Source: Oscillospiraceae bacterium (GTDB lineage Bacteria; Bacillota; Clostridia; Oscillospirales; Oscillospiraceae). Taken from it: a DNA stretch of 56,099 nucleotides. Below, piece after piece: positions 8,789-17,540 of this stretch; within the stretch, counting starts at the first letter, position 1; every line of letters starts with the position of its first letter. The notes beneath the pieces are model-generated. The model was not told the origin of the DNA. It worked only from the letters and a program-made list of their open reading frames with translations, and made no database searches. Both the position numbers and the translations under genes were made by a program. Where the stretch lies: NCBI GenBank assembly GCA_022800665.1, contig JAAWQS010000008.1, positions 1-56,099 of the forward strand. The letters are read 5' to 3'.

Positions 8789-9397
8789 ATGAAGCCACTC
8801 ATTGAAATTACAACGGTACCCATTCAGATCGAGATGAAAACCACGCAGGCGCGGCTGGAGTACGCCAGAGGTACGGCGGAGGTCGAGATTTCCAGACAGG
8901 AGGGGGGCCTGCGCATCCAGAGCAAGCCCGTCCGCGTCAATATCGACACCTTCGAGGCCCGCAACTCCGTGACCCCCACCCTCGCCCGCCGCCTGGAGCA
9001 GAACGCCCAGAAGGGAAAAGAGGCCGCCTACAGCGCCACTGCCAGATTCTCCAGTCAGGGCCAGCTTGAGATGAACACCAAGCTGGGCGAGGAGGTCATT
9101 ACCCAGTTCGCTAAGGAGGCGATGATGAAGAACTATAAGCCCAACGTAGCCCTGGACTTCATCCCCAAAGCCCCCCCCGAAATTGATTGGGACCCCGCTG
9201 AGCTCAATATCAAATATGAGATGGATAAGCTCAATTTTGATTGGAAAATCAATAAGACCGGCTTTGAGTTCATTCCCGGCGACATTGAGTTTACCGTGAC
9301 ACAGAGACCGGAGGTCCGCATCAAGTATGTGGGCGGTCCGATCTACGTGCCCCCGTCCGCAGACCCCAACTATGAACCGCTGGACGTGGAGGGCTGA
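8789..9397 (+). CDS. DUF6470 family protein (YviE-like)
   Basis: The 202-residue soluble protein opens with a beta-rich segment (LIEITTVPIQIEM) and contains a Trp/Asp/Pro pattern (EIDWDPAELNIKYEMDKL) in its C-terminal half. Length, sequence style and place between flgL and fliW match YviE of Bacillus, a flagellar-locus protein of unknown function (DUF6470). There is no signal peptide or membrane helix. An AAGGAGG site lies 12 bases before the ATG, slightly long. A structural or chaperone role linked to filament assembly is inference from position only. Confidence 0.8.
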   Translation: MKPLIEITTVPIQIEMKTTQARLEYARGTAEVEISRQEGGLRIQSKPVRVNIDTFEARNSVTPTLARRLEQNAQKGKEAAYSATARFSSQGQLEMNTKLGEEVITQFAKEAMMKNYKPNVALDFIPKAPPEIDWDPAELNIKYEMDKLNFDWKINKTGFEFIPGDIEFTVTQRPEVRIKYVGGPIYVPPSADPNYEPLDVEG

Positions 9398-9414
9398 CAA
9401 GAGGAGGTATACCG

Positions 9415-9870
9415 GTGCGGCTGCAAACAAAGTACTTTGGCGAGCTGGACTGTCCGGACCATGAGCGTCTCCACTTCCCCAGGGGCCTGTTCGGTTTCGA
9501 GGAGGAGAGAGACTTCTACCTGCTGCCCTTCGAGGGAAGCGGCGGGAGCTTGCTGTGCATTCAGAGCGCACAGACGCCCGGTCTGGCTTTCGTGGCGGTG
9601 AATCCATTCCATTTTAAGCCCGACTATGCGCCCGCGCTCACAGACGAGGAGCTGCAGGCGCTGGGCGTGCAGCGGAGCGAGGAGCTGTGCTTCTATGTGC
9701 TGTGCGCCGTCAAAGAGCCCGTGGGGGAGAGTACCCTCAATCTGCGCTGCCCGGTGGCCGTCAACGACCAGTCCCAGGAGGCAATGCAGGTGATTCTGGA
9801 AACCGGCGTCTACCATATGCACCATAAGCTGGGCGAGCTTTCCCTGGGAGGGGAGGCGCCGCTATGCTGA
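9415..9870 (+). CDS. fliW: flagellar assembly factor FliW
   Basis: FliW (151 residues) binds flagellin and, when free, allosterically inhibits CsrA, coupling flagellin translation to secretion. Family hallmarks seen are the N-terminal KYFGELDC, the [10 protein letters not shown] motif and the region [10 protein letters not shown] near residue 62, with [10 protein letters not shown] later. It starts at GTG with GAGGAGGTAT just upstream. Its last seven bases overlap the start of csrA, so the two are translationally coupled, as in Bacillus. Confidence 0.92.
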   Translation: MRLQTKYFGELDCPDHERLHFPRGLFGFEEERDFYLLPFEGSGGSLLCIQSAQTPGLAFVAVNPFHFKPDYAPALTDEELQALGVQRSEELCFYVLCAVKEPVGESTLNLRCPVAVNDQSQEAMQVILETGVYHMHHKLGELSLGGEAPLC

Positions 9871-10100
9871 TTCTCCAACGAAAAGCCGGCGAGTCCCTGC
9901 TGATCGGCGGCGATATCGAGGTGTCGGTCCTGTCCGTGGACGCGGGCCGGGTGCGCCTGGCAATCCAGGCCCCCAAAAGCGTGCCGATTTTGCGCAGTGA
10001 GCTGAAAAATGCAGCCACCGCAAACCAGGAGGCCGCTGTGGAGGGCGCGTCCCCCTTGGCCCTGCTGGATGCCCTCCGGCACAACGAACAGAATAAGTGA
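9864..10100 (+). CDS. csrA: translational regulator CsrA
   Basis: CsrA (78 residues) is an RNA-binding dimer that blocks ribosome access at GGA-containing leaders, classically that of flagellin. The start [15 protein letters not shown] and the [15 protein letters not shown] strand carry the conserved Leu4, Arg6 and Arg (near 44) of the RNA-binding face. The C-terminal tail after residue 50 is longer and Ala-rich. Start overlap with fliW and a terminator 10 bases downstream show it ends this operon. Confidence 0.93.
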   Translation: MLILQRKAGESLLIGGDIEVSVLSVDAGRVRLAIQAPKSVPILRSELKNAATANQEAAVEGASPLALLDALRHNEQNK

Positions 10101-10107
10101 TTCCTGC

Positions 10108-10136
10108 CCGTCCCCCGAAAGGGGGACGGCGTTTTT
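10108..10136 (+). terminator. intrinsic terminator after csrA
   Basis: A 9-bp GC stem, CCGTCCCCC (10108-10116) with GGGGGACGG (10121-10129), has a GAAA tetraloop and TTTTT at 10132-10136. It closes the flgM-csrA operon. Confidence 0.9.
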
Positions 10137-10306
10137 CTGCCCGGCCAGTCAGGACAGGCATATCGGACGGAGCCCGGTCATATGCTCTATTGCGGGCAGG
10201 CGGGCAGGCACATTTTGGAAGCTCCCCCCAAAAATGCCGTATTTGCCGCTGTTGCGCCTGCAAATCAAACAAAATCGACAAAAATGGGAGTAACTGGGCG
10301 CTTTTG

Positions 10307-10326
10307 TGACATTGCATTAAATGTCA
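10307..10326. promoter_or_regulatory. perfect dyad TGACATT-N6-AATGTCA upstream of the flgB promoters
   Basis: TGACATT (10307-10313) and AATGTCA (10320-10326) are exact inverted repeats separated by GCATTA. The dyad lies about 50 bases upstream of the proximal -35, a position suited to an activator or repressor. No known operator is recognised. Confidence 0.4.
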
Positions 10327-10376
10327 ATCCGAAACCTTTGTCAAATCTACAAATTTACCAATTTGCTAATTTCAGC

Positions 10377-10405
10377 TTGCATCATGTCGCAAAATGTATT
10401 ATAAT
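10377..10405 (+). promoter_or_regulatory. SigA-type promoter P1 of the flgB (fla/che) operon
   Basis: TTGCAT (10377-10382), a 17-base spacer and perfect TATAAT (10400-10405). The leader to flgB would be about 155 bases. Confidence 0.72.
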
Positions 10406-10493
10406 CATTGTATTGAGAATTCTGTGGGGATACTTGACGGAAAATTCCGGCGGCATTAACAGTTTCTTTGCAGAGATAAATTTTATTTTTGGC

Positions 10494-10523
10494 TTGATTT
10501 TTTCCCGCTGGATGGTGTATGAT
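10494..10523 (+). promoter_or_regulatory. possible promoter P2 of the flgB operon
   Basis: TTGATT (10494-10499), an 18-base spacer and TATGAT (10518-10523), 45 bases before flgB. It is weaker than P1 but well placed. Confidence 0.45.
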
Positions 10524-10567
10524 AAGATTCGACAAAGTTTTTCCCCAACCAAAGGAGGATAGACCCT

Positions 10568-10960
10568 ATGGCGGATTTTTTAGTTTCCAACTCCATGCTC
10601 ATGTTGGAAAAGGCTATGAACTTCCAATGGACAAAGCAGTCGGCCATTCTGAACAATGTCGTGAACGCCGATACCCCCGGTTATAAAACGAAATACGTTA
10701 CCTTTGAAGAGGCCCTGCGCAGCAGCCTCCGCTCCGCGAGGATGGGTTCCCAGCCCCTCTCCTCCATGCGCAGCGCAATCTCCTCCGCCTCTCCTGCGGT
10801 ACATACTGCCGATGACGAAACGTTCCGTATGGACGGAAACGGCGTCAACGTTACCGAACAGCTCACCGAGGCGGTGCGCAATGCCTATCAGCTGAATTAT
10901 ACCTTCCGGGCCATCAGCAGCGATATGAACCGCCTGATGATGGCAATCCGCGGCCAGTAA
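10568..10960 (+). CDS. flgB: flagellar basal-body rod protein FlgB
   Basis: FlgB (130 residues) is the first rod subunit. The N-terminal rod-family motif reads AILNNVVNADTPGYK (about 24-38), and the C-terminal heptad end NAYQLNYTFRAISSDMNRLMMAIRG is typical. It is the first gene of the long fla/che run and has an AAAGGAGG site. Length and sequence are ordinary for the family. Confidence 0.95.
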   Translation: MADFLVSNSMLMLEKAMNFQWTKQSAILNNVVNADTPGYKTKYVTFEEALRSSLRSARMGSQPLSSMRSAISSASPAVHTADDETFRMDGNGVNVTEQLTEAVRNAYQLNYTFRAISSDMNRLMMAIRGQ

Positions 10961-11000
10961 TCCGCCGGCAGGCGAATGAATTTTTACAGGAGGACCTGCT

Positions 11001-11468
11001 ATGGCTTTTTTAAGCAGCATTGATATTATCGGTTCCGGTTTTACCGCCCAGCATCTGCGCATGGACGTGATCAGCGAAAACGTCACCAATATGAATACAA
11101 CCCGCACCGCTGACGGAGAAACCGGCGCATACCGCCGTAAAGTGGTGGTTTTTCAGGCCGAGGAGGGACGCAATTCCTTCCGGGAAGCGCTGGCCGCCGC
11201 CAGAAACGGACAAGTCAGCAACCGCAGCGGTATCCGTACCGCAGGCGTGCGGGTGGTGGGCATCGAGGAGGACCCCTCCGACTTTAAGCTGAAGTACGAC
11301 CCCGACGACCCCGACGCCAATGAAGACGGCTATGTGGAGCTGCCCAACGTGGACCTGGTGAAGGAAGTGGCCGACGCTATGTCCGCCAGCCAGTCCTATT
11401 CCGCCAATGTCACCGCGTTCAACCTGCTGAAAAACGTTGTCAGCGCCGCCCTGGAAATGGGCCGCTGA
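11001..11468 (+). CDS. flgC: flagellar basal-body rod protein FlgC
   Basis: FlgC (155 residues) is a proximal rod subunit. It has the rod motif (LRMDVISENVTNMNTTR) and the conserved middle GYVELPNVDLVKEVADAM and C-terminal SYSANVTAFNLLKNVVSAALEM. The gap to flgB is 40 bases with an AGGAGGA site. Confidence 0.95.
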   Translation: MAFLSSIDIIGSGFTAQHLRMDVISENVTNMNTTRTADGETGAYRRKVVVFQAEEGRNSFREALAAARNGQVSNRSGIRTAGVRVVGIEEDPSDFKLKYDPDDPDANEDGYVELPNVDLVKEVADAMSASQSYSANVTAFNLLKNVVSAALEMGR

Positions 11469-11476
11469 TCTGTCGC

Positions 11477-11495
11477 GCCCCCTGCGGGCCTTTTT
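11477..11495 (+). terminator. weak hairpin plus T run between flgC and fliE (possible attenuator)
   Basis: GCCC (11477-11480) pairs with GGGC (11486-11489) and is followed by TTTTT at 11491-11495. Four base pairs are too few for a strong terminator; partial attenuation is the most that can be suggested. Confidence 0.25.
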
Positions 11496-11534
11496 CGGTA
11501 AGGGATCAACTTATTTTTGGGAGGCGATTTTGCT

Positions 11535-11843
11535 TTGAATACCATATTACAACCCATCTCCCCGCTGTGGGAGGCGTTCCCCACCAGCAAGCCGCAGACG
11601 ACCGAAGCTGCGGCTTCTGGCGGTTCTATTTTTGCGGACATCCTCAAGTCCACTGTCAACAACGTCCGGGAAACCGAGGACGAGGTGGCGAAAAACGAAT
11701 ACCTGCTGGCTACCGGCCAGCTGGACAACCCCAGCGTTTTGCAGATGTCTATGCTCAAGGCCGACGCGGCGACACAGATGCTGGTCCAATTGCGGGATAA
11801 AGCGCTCAATGCTTACAGCGAGCTTTCGCGCATGAGTGTCTAA
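11535..11843 (+). CDS. fliE: flagellar hook-basal body complex protein FliE
   Basis: FliE (102 residues) is the adaptor between the MS ring and the rod. The segment FADILKSTVNNVRETEDEVAKNEYLLATGQ followed by LQMSMLKADAATQMLVQLRDKALNAY is the conserved FliE helix pair. The start is taken as TTG at 11535, because GGAGGC (11519-11524) is 10 bases upstream; an earlier TTG at 11517 overlaps the ribosome site and is unlikely. Confidence 0.9.
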   Translation: MNTILQPISPLWEAFPTSKPQTTEAAASGGSIFADILKSTVNNVRETEDEVAKNEYLLATGQLDNPSVLQMSMLKADAATQMLVQLRDKALNAYSELSRMSV

Positions 11844-11903
11844 GGCTGAGGTCAGCGGCTGGATGATGGCATATGATGAGAAGATGGGCCGGAGGGATGT
11901 AGG

Positions 11904-13598
11904 GTGAATACAAAACTGAAAGAGCTTGGCGGCAAGGCCAAGGACTTTTTCAAAAATATGAGCATGAAGGTGCGCATTCTTTTGTGCGCGGTTTTGGTGG
12001 TGGTGATCGCGGTTATTGCGGCCCTGTATATCAGGAGCACCAATCAGCCCTACTCCACAATTTTCAGCGGCCTGTCCAATGAGGATAAGACCTCCATCCT
12101 TACCGCGATGGAGAGCGACGGAACCACGGACTACCGGGTGGATGGAGACAGCATCCTGGTGCGGACGGATCAGGCGGACCTGGTCCTCAGCAGACTGCTT
12201 ATGCAGGGGTATCCCAAGAGCGGACGCCTGTATGAGACCTACCAGGAGAAGGTCAATACCCTGACCACCAACTCTGAGCGGGAGACTTATATGCTGATCT
12301 CCCGCGTGCAGCGGATGGAGGGGACCATTCGGGCCTTTGACGGCGTGCTGGATGCCGTGATCAATATGGAATTGGGCGAGGACCGGACCTATGTGCTGGA
12401 TGATTCCGACCTCACCAATGCCACGGCCTCCATCACACTGACCCTGCGGGACGGCTATACGCTGGACAACAAGGCGGCGGATGCAATCCGGAATGTGGTC
12501 GTCTTCGGCGTCTCCGGTATGAAGGCGGAGAACGTCAGTATTTTGGACACCAAGGGCAATACCTACGACAGTACGCCGGGGTCCAATTTCGGAGATAACA
12601 GCCAGCTGAAGCTGCAATTGCAGCAATATTACAACAACATGATCCGCACCCAGGTGATGCAGGTGCTGGAGGGACTCTATGGCGAGGACAACGTCCGCGT
12701 GGCGGTCACAACCGTGGCGGACGTGAACCGCCGGGTGATGGAATCCAAGGAGTACACACAGCCGGAGGGTTCCTATGAAAACGGCGGACTCATCGGCAGG
12801 GAGAATACCCTCTGGGTCATCACCCCCGACGGCGTGGACGCCGTGGGCGGCGTGCCCGGCACCTCCACCAATGCGGATATCCCCCTCTATCTGGAGGACG
12901 CAATCCAGGCCGCAGGCGATAACGCCTATGCAGCCTACCAAAATGACCGGGACAACAAGCTCAATGAGACATCGGAACAGGTGGAAGTGGCCTCCTTTAC
13001 CATTACGGACGCCTCCGTGGCCGTGACCATCAACGCCAACGCCAACATTGACGCTAATAACACGGTCAACGAGGAGGCCCTGCGGGAGCATGTGGCTACC
13101 GCCGCAGGTCTGGGCGACGACGCGACGGCCAGAGCCCGTGTGTCGGTCCTTATCGCACCCTTCCCCGCCGCGCCTGTGGAGCCGGTGGCCGAAGGTATCA
13201 TTTCTTCGGATCTCCTGCCGTTCCTGATTATCGGCGCCGCCATCCTGGTGGTCATGATTATCCTCCTTGTCACCCTGCTCCGGATTCGGAACAAGCGGAA
13301 AAAGGAGAGAGAGGCCGAACTGGCCGAGATCGAAGAGCGTCTGGGCGAGCTTGGCCCCATCGGTATGATGGAGGGCGAGCTGGACCAGATGGGTCAGGCG
13401 GGTATCCCTGGCGCAGCAGCGGCTGGTCCCGACGGGCAGCCGGTCCCCGCAGACGCCAAGGCCGATATCGCAGAGGTCAATACAGAGCGGAGTATGGAGC
13501 TGCGCAAGATGGTACGGCAGTTCGTACAGAGCAACCCGGAGATTGCAGCGCAGGTTATCAAGGCATGGCTGAAAGGAGGAGAGGAGGGCAATGGCTAA
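11904..13598 (+). CDS. fliF: flagellar MS-ring protein FliF
   Basis: FliF (564 residues) forms the membrane MS ring. A first membrane helix lies near residues 24-44 (VRILLCAVLVVVIAVIAAL). It is followed by the ring-building motifs with ILTAMESDGTTDYRVDG and the YscJ/FliF-type region around SRVQRMEGTIRAFDGVLDA. A second membrane helix lies near 435-458 (LLPFLIIGAAILVVMIILLV), and the C-terminal FliG-binding tail ends in VIKAWLKG. It starts with GTG and a GGAGGG site, and overlaps fliG by 8 bases. Confidence 0.95.
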   Translation: MNTKLKELGGKAKDFFKNMSMKVRILLCAVLVVVIAVIAALYIRSTNQPYSTIFSGLSNEDKTSILTAMESDGTTDYRVDGDSILVRTDQADLVLSRLLMQGYPKSGRLYETYQEKVNTLTTNSERETYMLISRVQRMEGTIRAFDGVLDAVINMELGEDRTYVLDDSDLTNATASITLTLRDGYTLDNKAADAIRNVVVFGVSGMKAENVSILDTKGNTYDSTPGSNFGDNSQLKLQLQQYYNNMIRTQVMQVLEGLYGEDNVRVAVTTVADVNRRVMESKEYTQPEGSYENGGLIGRENTLWVITPDGVDAVGGVPGTSTNADIPLYLEDAIQAAGDNAYAAYQNDRDNKLNETSEQVEVASFTITDASVAVTINANANIDANNTVNEEALREHVATAAGLGDDATARARVSVLIAPFPAAPVEPVAEGIISSDLLPFLIIGAAILVVMIILLVTLLRIRNKRKKEREAELAEIEERLGELGPIGMMEGELDQMGQAGIPGAAAAGPDGQPVPADAKADIAEVNTERSMELRKMVRQFVQSNPEIAAQVIKAWLKGGEEGNG

Positions 13599-14622
13599 TA
13601 GTAATCCCGTTGAGAGTTTGAAAAAAGAGCTGTCCTACTCCCAGAAGGCCGCGGGCGTGATCGTATCCTTGGGCGCGGAAAAAGCCTCCCAGCTCTACCA
13701 GTACATGGAGGGCGAGGACGTGGAGGCCCTGACCCTGGAGGTGGCCCGGCTGGGAATGCTGAACGCGGAGGAGACCGAGGCGGTGCTCACGGAGTTCTAT
13801 CAGAACTGCGTGACCAACAAGGCGGTCACAGAGGGCGGTTTGGAGTACGCGCGGGCCGTGCTGGAGAAAGCTTTCGGCAGTCAGGCGGCGGCGTCCATGA
13901 TCGCCAAGCTGGAAAAATCCTTCAAGAACCGGGAGTTCGCTTTCCTCAACAAAGCCGATTCCAAATCCCTCTACGCTGCGCTCCAGAACGAGCGGCCCCA
14001 GACCATGGCCCTGGTTCTCAGCTACGTGGAGCCCGACAAGGCAGCCGGCGTTATCGAACAGCTGCCCCCGGAACGGCAGGTGCGGGTCGTGGAGGCCATC
14101 GCTACCATGGAGAGCGCATCCCCCGCTGCGGTCAAGATCATCGAGAAGGAAATGGAGCGGAAGTTCTCCAGCATTATCGTCAACTCCAACGTCAAGGTGG
14201 GCGGCGTGGACTACGTGGCCGACATCATGAACAATTTGGACCGCTCCAGCGAAAAGAGCATCTTCGACGGCCTGTCTGTTAATAATGCGGAGCTGGCCGA
14301 CGAAATTCGCAAGCGTATGTTCGTCTTTGAGGATATTATTACTTTGGACGACCGGGCGGTGCAGCGGTTCCTCCGGGATTGCGACCAGAGAGACCTGGTG
14401 CTGGCCCTCAAGACTGCCAACGACGAGGTGGCAAACAAGCTCTTCGCCAATATGTCCGCTCGTATGGCGGAAACCATCCGGGACGATTTGGAGATTACCA
14501 GCAACGTCCGTATGAAAGACGTGGAGGACGCCCAGCAGAGAATCGTCGGCGTCATCCGCGACCTGGAGGAGAAAAACGAAATCGTTATCCTGAAGGGCGG
14601 AAAGGACGATATCATTGCGTAA
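13591..14622 (+). CDS. fliG: flagellar motor switch protein FliG
   Basis: FliG (343 residues) is the torque-bearing C-ring protein. The N-terminal domain starts with SYSQKAAGVIVSLG. The middle domain carries the EHPQ-like region as NERPQTMALVLSYVEPDKAA. The C-terminal domain (about 235-335) has the charged helix AVQRFLRDCDQRDLVLALK that meets MotA. Start and stop overlap its neighbours by 8 bases each, indicating coupled translation of FliF, FliG and FliH. Confidence 0.96.
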   Translation: MANSNPVESLKKELSYSQKAAGVIVSLGAEKASQLYQYMEGEDVEALTLEVARLGMLNAEETEAVLTEFYQNCVTNKAVTEGGLEYARAVLEKAFGSQAAASMIAKLEKSFKNREFAFLNKADSKSLYAALQNERPQTMALVLSYVEPDKAAGVIEQLPPERQVRVVEAIATMESASPAAVKIIEKEMERKFSSIIVNSNVKVGGVDYVADIMNNLDRSSEKSIFDGLSVNNAELADEIRKRMFVFEDIITLDDRAVQRFLRDCDQRDLVLALKTANDEVANKLFANMSARMAETIRDDLEITSNVRMKDVEDAQQRIVGVIRDLEEKNEIVILKGGKDDIIA

Positions 14623-15559
14623 TATACTCAAGGGGTTTCTTAACCCGAAGGCGGAAGCCTATGTTCTGCCGGAAGCCGACAGCATTATAATGGACGAGGA
14701 GCTTCTGTCGGAACCGGAACAGGGGGAAGTTGTGGATGAGGGCGAATTCTCCGTCCCCGCCGAGTGGGGCGGGGACGGGGAGGACGTCCTCCCCACGCCC
14801 CAGGCGGTTTCGGAGCCCCTCCCTGACGATATGCCGCCGCTGCCCCTGGAGGAGGGCGCGGCTGCCGAAGCACCCCCGCCCCCTCAGCAGGGACCGGGGA
14901 TGCCCGTGCAGTACGCGCAGCTCCAGGCGGAGCTGATCCTCCGGCAAGCCAGGGAGGAGGCGGAGCTGATGATGGCCGAGGCGAGGGATCATGTCCAGGA
15001 GGAGCTGGAGAGCATCCGCGCCGGCGCGCGGGACGAGGGCTACCGCGCCGGCTACATGGAGGGAACTGCCAAGGCGATGGAGGATTCCGCACGGGACCGG
15101 GAGGAACAGGCCAAGCGGCTGGAAGAGGATGTGAAGGTCTTCTTGGAGAAGGCTTCCCTGGCCAGAGAGGAGCTTCTTATGCAGACCAGGGAGGAGCTGC
15201 TGGACCTGTGTATCGCGGTGGCCGAAAAGGTCGTGCGGGTGAGCCTGCGCAGCAGCAGCGAGGTCATCGTGCGCATGATTCAGACCGCTACCGAGCGGAT
15301 GAAAAAGCAGGAGTGGGTGCATATCTATATCCCCGGCTGCGACGCCAGGGGCGTCACCCAAATTTCCCCTGCCCTGACCACCACGCTGGCAGGTCTGAGC
15401 CAGCATATCAAGGTGGTTCCTATGGGGGATGAGGAGGACGGTACCTGCATCATCGAGACGCCGGAAGAGATTATTGACGCCAGCGTCTCCACTCAGATGT
15501 CTACCATGCGGGATCTCCTCAGCGAACAGCTGGGCGGTCAGATATGGCCCCCGCAGTAG
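14615..15559 (+). CDS. fliH: flagellar assembly protein FliH
   Basis: FliH (314 residues) is the stator-like regulator of the FliI ATPase at the export gate. The N-terminal 100 residues are acidic and Pro-rich. The middle is a long charged helix with a GARDEGYRAGYMEG segment, the small-residue repeat typical of FliH. The C-terminal domain has LLDLCIAVAEKVVRVSL and DGTCIIETPEEIIDASVSTQ. It starts with TTG inside the fliG end, with AAAGGA 10 bases upstream. Confidence 0.9.
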   Translation: MRNILKGFLNPKAEAYVLPEADSIIMDEELLSEPEQGEVVDEGEFSVPAEWGGDGEDVLPTPQAVSEPLPDDMPPLPLEEGAAAEAPPPPQQGPGMPVQYAQLQAELILRQAREEAELMMAEARDHVQEELESIRAGARDEGYRAGYMEGTAKAMEDSARDREEQAKRLEEDVKVFLEKASLAREELLMQTREELLDLCIAVAEKVVRVSLRSSSEVIVRMIQTATERMKKQEWVHIYIPGCDARGVTQISPALTTTLAGLSQHIKVVPMGDEEDGTCIIETPEEIIDASVSTQMSTMRDLLSEQLGGQIWPPQ

Positions 15560-15574
15560 AGAAGGAGGACGGAT

Positions 15575-16876
15575 ATGTTCCGCGAATTGATTCCAAGCGT
15601 CCGGAATGCGGAGACGCTCAGCCGGACGGGTAAAATTGAGAATATCGTGGGCATGTCCATCGAAGCCTCCGGTGGCCGGGCGGCAATCGGCGATATCTGC
15701 CGGATTTACAGCAATGAGTCCGGCGGCCAGGTCCCCGCTGAGGTGGTGGGCTTCAAAAACGACCATATCCTCCTCATGCCCTACGCCAATATGAGCGGCA
15801 TCTCCGCCGGCAACTTCGTCCGCAATACCGGAAAGCGGCTGACGCTGCCGGTAGGCCCTTTTCTGCGGGGCAGGGTGATTAACGCGCTGGGCCAGCCAAT
15901 CGACGGGAAGGAGCCCTTCCAGAGAGGCGACTCCTTTTCCATCGACTCCGGATATATCAACCCCATGAACCGCCCCCCTATCCGGGAGCGCATGGAGTTC
16001 GGCATCAAAGCCATCGACAGCCTGATTACCATCGGCAAGGGCCAGAGAATCGGTATCTTTGCCGGGTCCGGCGTGGGAAAATCAACCCTGATGGGCATGA
16101 TCGCCAAGAACGTAAAGGCGGATATCAACGTGATCGCCCTGGTGGGCGAGCGCGGCCGCGAGGTGCTGGAGTTCATGCAGAAGGATTTGGGGGAGGAGGG
16201 AATGCGCCGCAGCGTGCTGGTGGTGGCAACCTCCGACCAGCCCGCTATGCTGCGGATGAAGTGTCCCAGCGTGGCAACCAGTATTGCTGAGTATTTCCGG
16301 GACCAGGGCTATGACGTGCTGCTGATGATGGATTCCCTGACACGCTTCGCCATGGCCCAGCGGGAAATCGGCTTGGCTATCGGCGAGCCGCCGGTGGCGA
16401 GAGGCTATACCCCCTCTATGTACGCCGAAATGCCGAAGCTGCTGGAGCGAAGCGGTAACTTCGAGCGCGGCTCTATTACCGGCGTATATACGGTGCTGGT
16501 GGAGGGCGACGATACCAACGAGCCCATTGCCGATACGGTGCGGGGTATCCTGGACGGCCATATCGTCCTGTCCCGCCAGCTGGCCAACAGCAACCACTTC
16601 CCTGCCATCGACGTGGGAGCCAGTATCTCCCGTCTGATGGTGGAGATTGTCCCACCCGAACACCGGCAGCTGGCGGGCCAGCTCCGGGACGTGATGGGCG
16701 TGTATGAAAAAAATGCGGACCTGGTTTCTATCGGCGCCTATAAGGCCGGAACCAACCCAAAGCTGGACCACGCCCTGCAGAAAATGGATGCAATCAATAA
16801 GTTCCTGTGCCAAGGCATCGACGAGTCCTTCTCCTATGAGGAGAGCCTGAAGGAGCTGCGGCGCATTATGCAGTAA
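15575..16876 (+). CDS. fliI: flagellum-specific export ATPase FliI
   Basis: FliI (433 residues) is the F1-beta-like ATPase that feeds substrates to the export gate. Walker A is GSGVGKS (residues about 164-170), Walker B is LLMMDSLTRFAMAQRE, and the conserved ERGSITGVYTVLVEGDD loop is present. The N-terminal FliH-binding region is short. The gap to fliH is 15 bases with a GAAGGAGG site. All catalytic elements are intact. Confidence 0.96.
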   Translation: MFRELIPSVRNAETLSRTGKIENIVGMSIEASGGRAAIGDICRIYSNESGGQVPAEVVGFKNDHILLMPYANMSGISAGNFVRNTGKRLTLPVGPFLRGRVINALGQPIDGKEPFQRGDSFSIDSGYINPMNRPPIRERMEFGIKAIDSLITIGKGQRIGIFAGSGVGKSTLMGMIAKNVKADINVIALVGERGREVLEFMQKDLGEEGMRRSVLVVATSDQPAMLRMKCPSVATSIAEYFRDQGYDVLLMMDSLTRFAMAQREIGLAIGEPPVARGYTPSMYAEMPKLLERSGNFERGSITGVYTVLVEGDDTNEPIADTVRGILDGHIVLSRQLANSNHFPAIDVGASISRLMVEIVPPEHRQLAGQLRDVMGVYEKNADLVSIGAYKAGTNPKLDHALQKMDAINKFLCQGIDESFSYEESLKELRRIMQ

Positions 16877-16917
16877 TATTCTTAACGATATTTTAACAGT
16901 TTGGAGAGGCTTTGCTG

Positions 16918-17373
16918 ATGAAAAAGTTTCGCTTTTCTTTGGAAAGTGTGTTAGACTACAAACAGCAGGCGCTGGATTCCCTGAAGCGGGAGCACGGCGC
17001 AATTGTGGCCCAGGTCAAGGCGCAGGAGGATTACCTGGCGGGCCTGGAGAGCGATTACAGAGAAATGGACGCCGAGTTCTGCCAGCGGAAGCTGGAGGGA
17101 ATCGCAATCCTGGACGCGATGCGGTACGAACAGTACCTGCGGGCCATGGAACGGCAGATTCAGCAGGCAATCCTCCGCCTGGAGGACCTGCGGCGGCTGG
17201 AAGAGGCGAAACGGGCGGAGGTGGTGTCCGCGAAGCAGGATACCTCCGCTATCGAAAAGCTCAAGGACAAGAAGCTGGACAGCTACAATAAGGCTGTGCA
17301 GAAGAGCGAGGAGGCTATGATCGACGAGTTCGTCTCCACGACCCGCGCAATGGCCGCTTTGCAGACAGCATAA
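16918..17373 (+). CDS. fliJ: flagellar export protein FliJ
   Basis: FliJ (151 residues) is the coiled-coil central stalk of the export ATPase. The N-terminus KKFRFSLESVLDYKQQ is the family signature; the rest is an uninterrupted two-helix coiled coil rich in Glu, Lys, Arg and Gln. The ATG at 16918 is preferred over a TTG at 16912, because GGAGAGG at 16902-16908 gives a 9-base spacing. A 167-base structured spacer follows, larger than any earlier gap in this run. Confidence 0.92.
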   Translation: MKKFRFSLESVLDYKQQALDSLKREHGAIVAQVKAQEDYLAGLESDYREMDAEFCQRKLEGIAILDAMRYEQYLRAMERQIQQAILRLEDLRRLEEAKRAEVVSAKQDTSAIEKLKDKKLDSYNKAVQKSEEAMIDEFVSTTRAMAALQTA

Positions 17374-17394
17374 TCGTTTCGCTGCAGTTGTATA

Positions 17395-17506
17395 CATAGC
17401 AGAAAAGGGGGTGGGGCCGGCCTCAAGTGAATAGCAGGCAGATGCCTGATTTCCACGCGCATAGTGGGAAGATGGCAGCGTAAAGACGCCTTTCTTACCC
17501 GCTATG
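17395..17506 (+). promoter_or_regulatory. structured leader (multi-stem RNA candidate) before the tandem paralog genes
   Basis: CATAGC (17395-17400) pairs with GCTATG (17501-17506), and just inside AAAGG (17404-17408) pairs with CCTTT (17489-17493). Within this closing stem lie three local hairpins: CAGGC/GCCTG (17435-17448), TTCCAC/GTGGGAA (17451-17470) and GCGT/ACGC (17478-17489). The layout of a closed multi-helix junction resembles a riboswitch, but I recognise no known class. Confidence 0.4.
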
Positions 17507-17540
17507 AACTCTGAGCAGAGAACGAAGGTGAGAGGAAAAC

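Larger units (their letters stand above)
10137..10567 (+). other. 431-base intergenic region before flgB
   Basis: I see no gene here; the open frames inside it lack ribosome sites and family resemblance. The first half is unremarkable. The second half is AT-rich and holds a 20-base dyad and two candidate promoters, listed separately. The flgB ribosome site AAAGGAGG is at 10551-10558. Confidence 0.7.

Noticed and set aside
10182..10562. 126-codon plus-strand frame in the flgB upstream region
   Set aside because: No ribosome site, overlaps the dyad and both promoters, composition shifts mid-frame and no family resemblance.
17374..17540. c-di-GMP-I riboswitch, suggested by CCACGCGCATAG and GCGTAAAGACGCC
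   Set aside because: The order and spacing of conserved elements do not match the class, so it is reported only as an unassigned structured leader.
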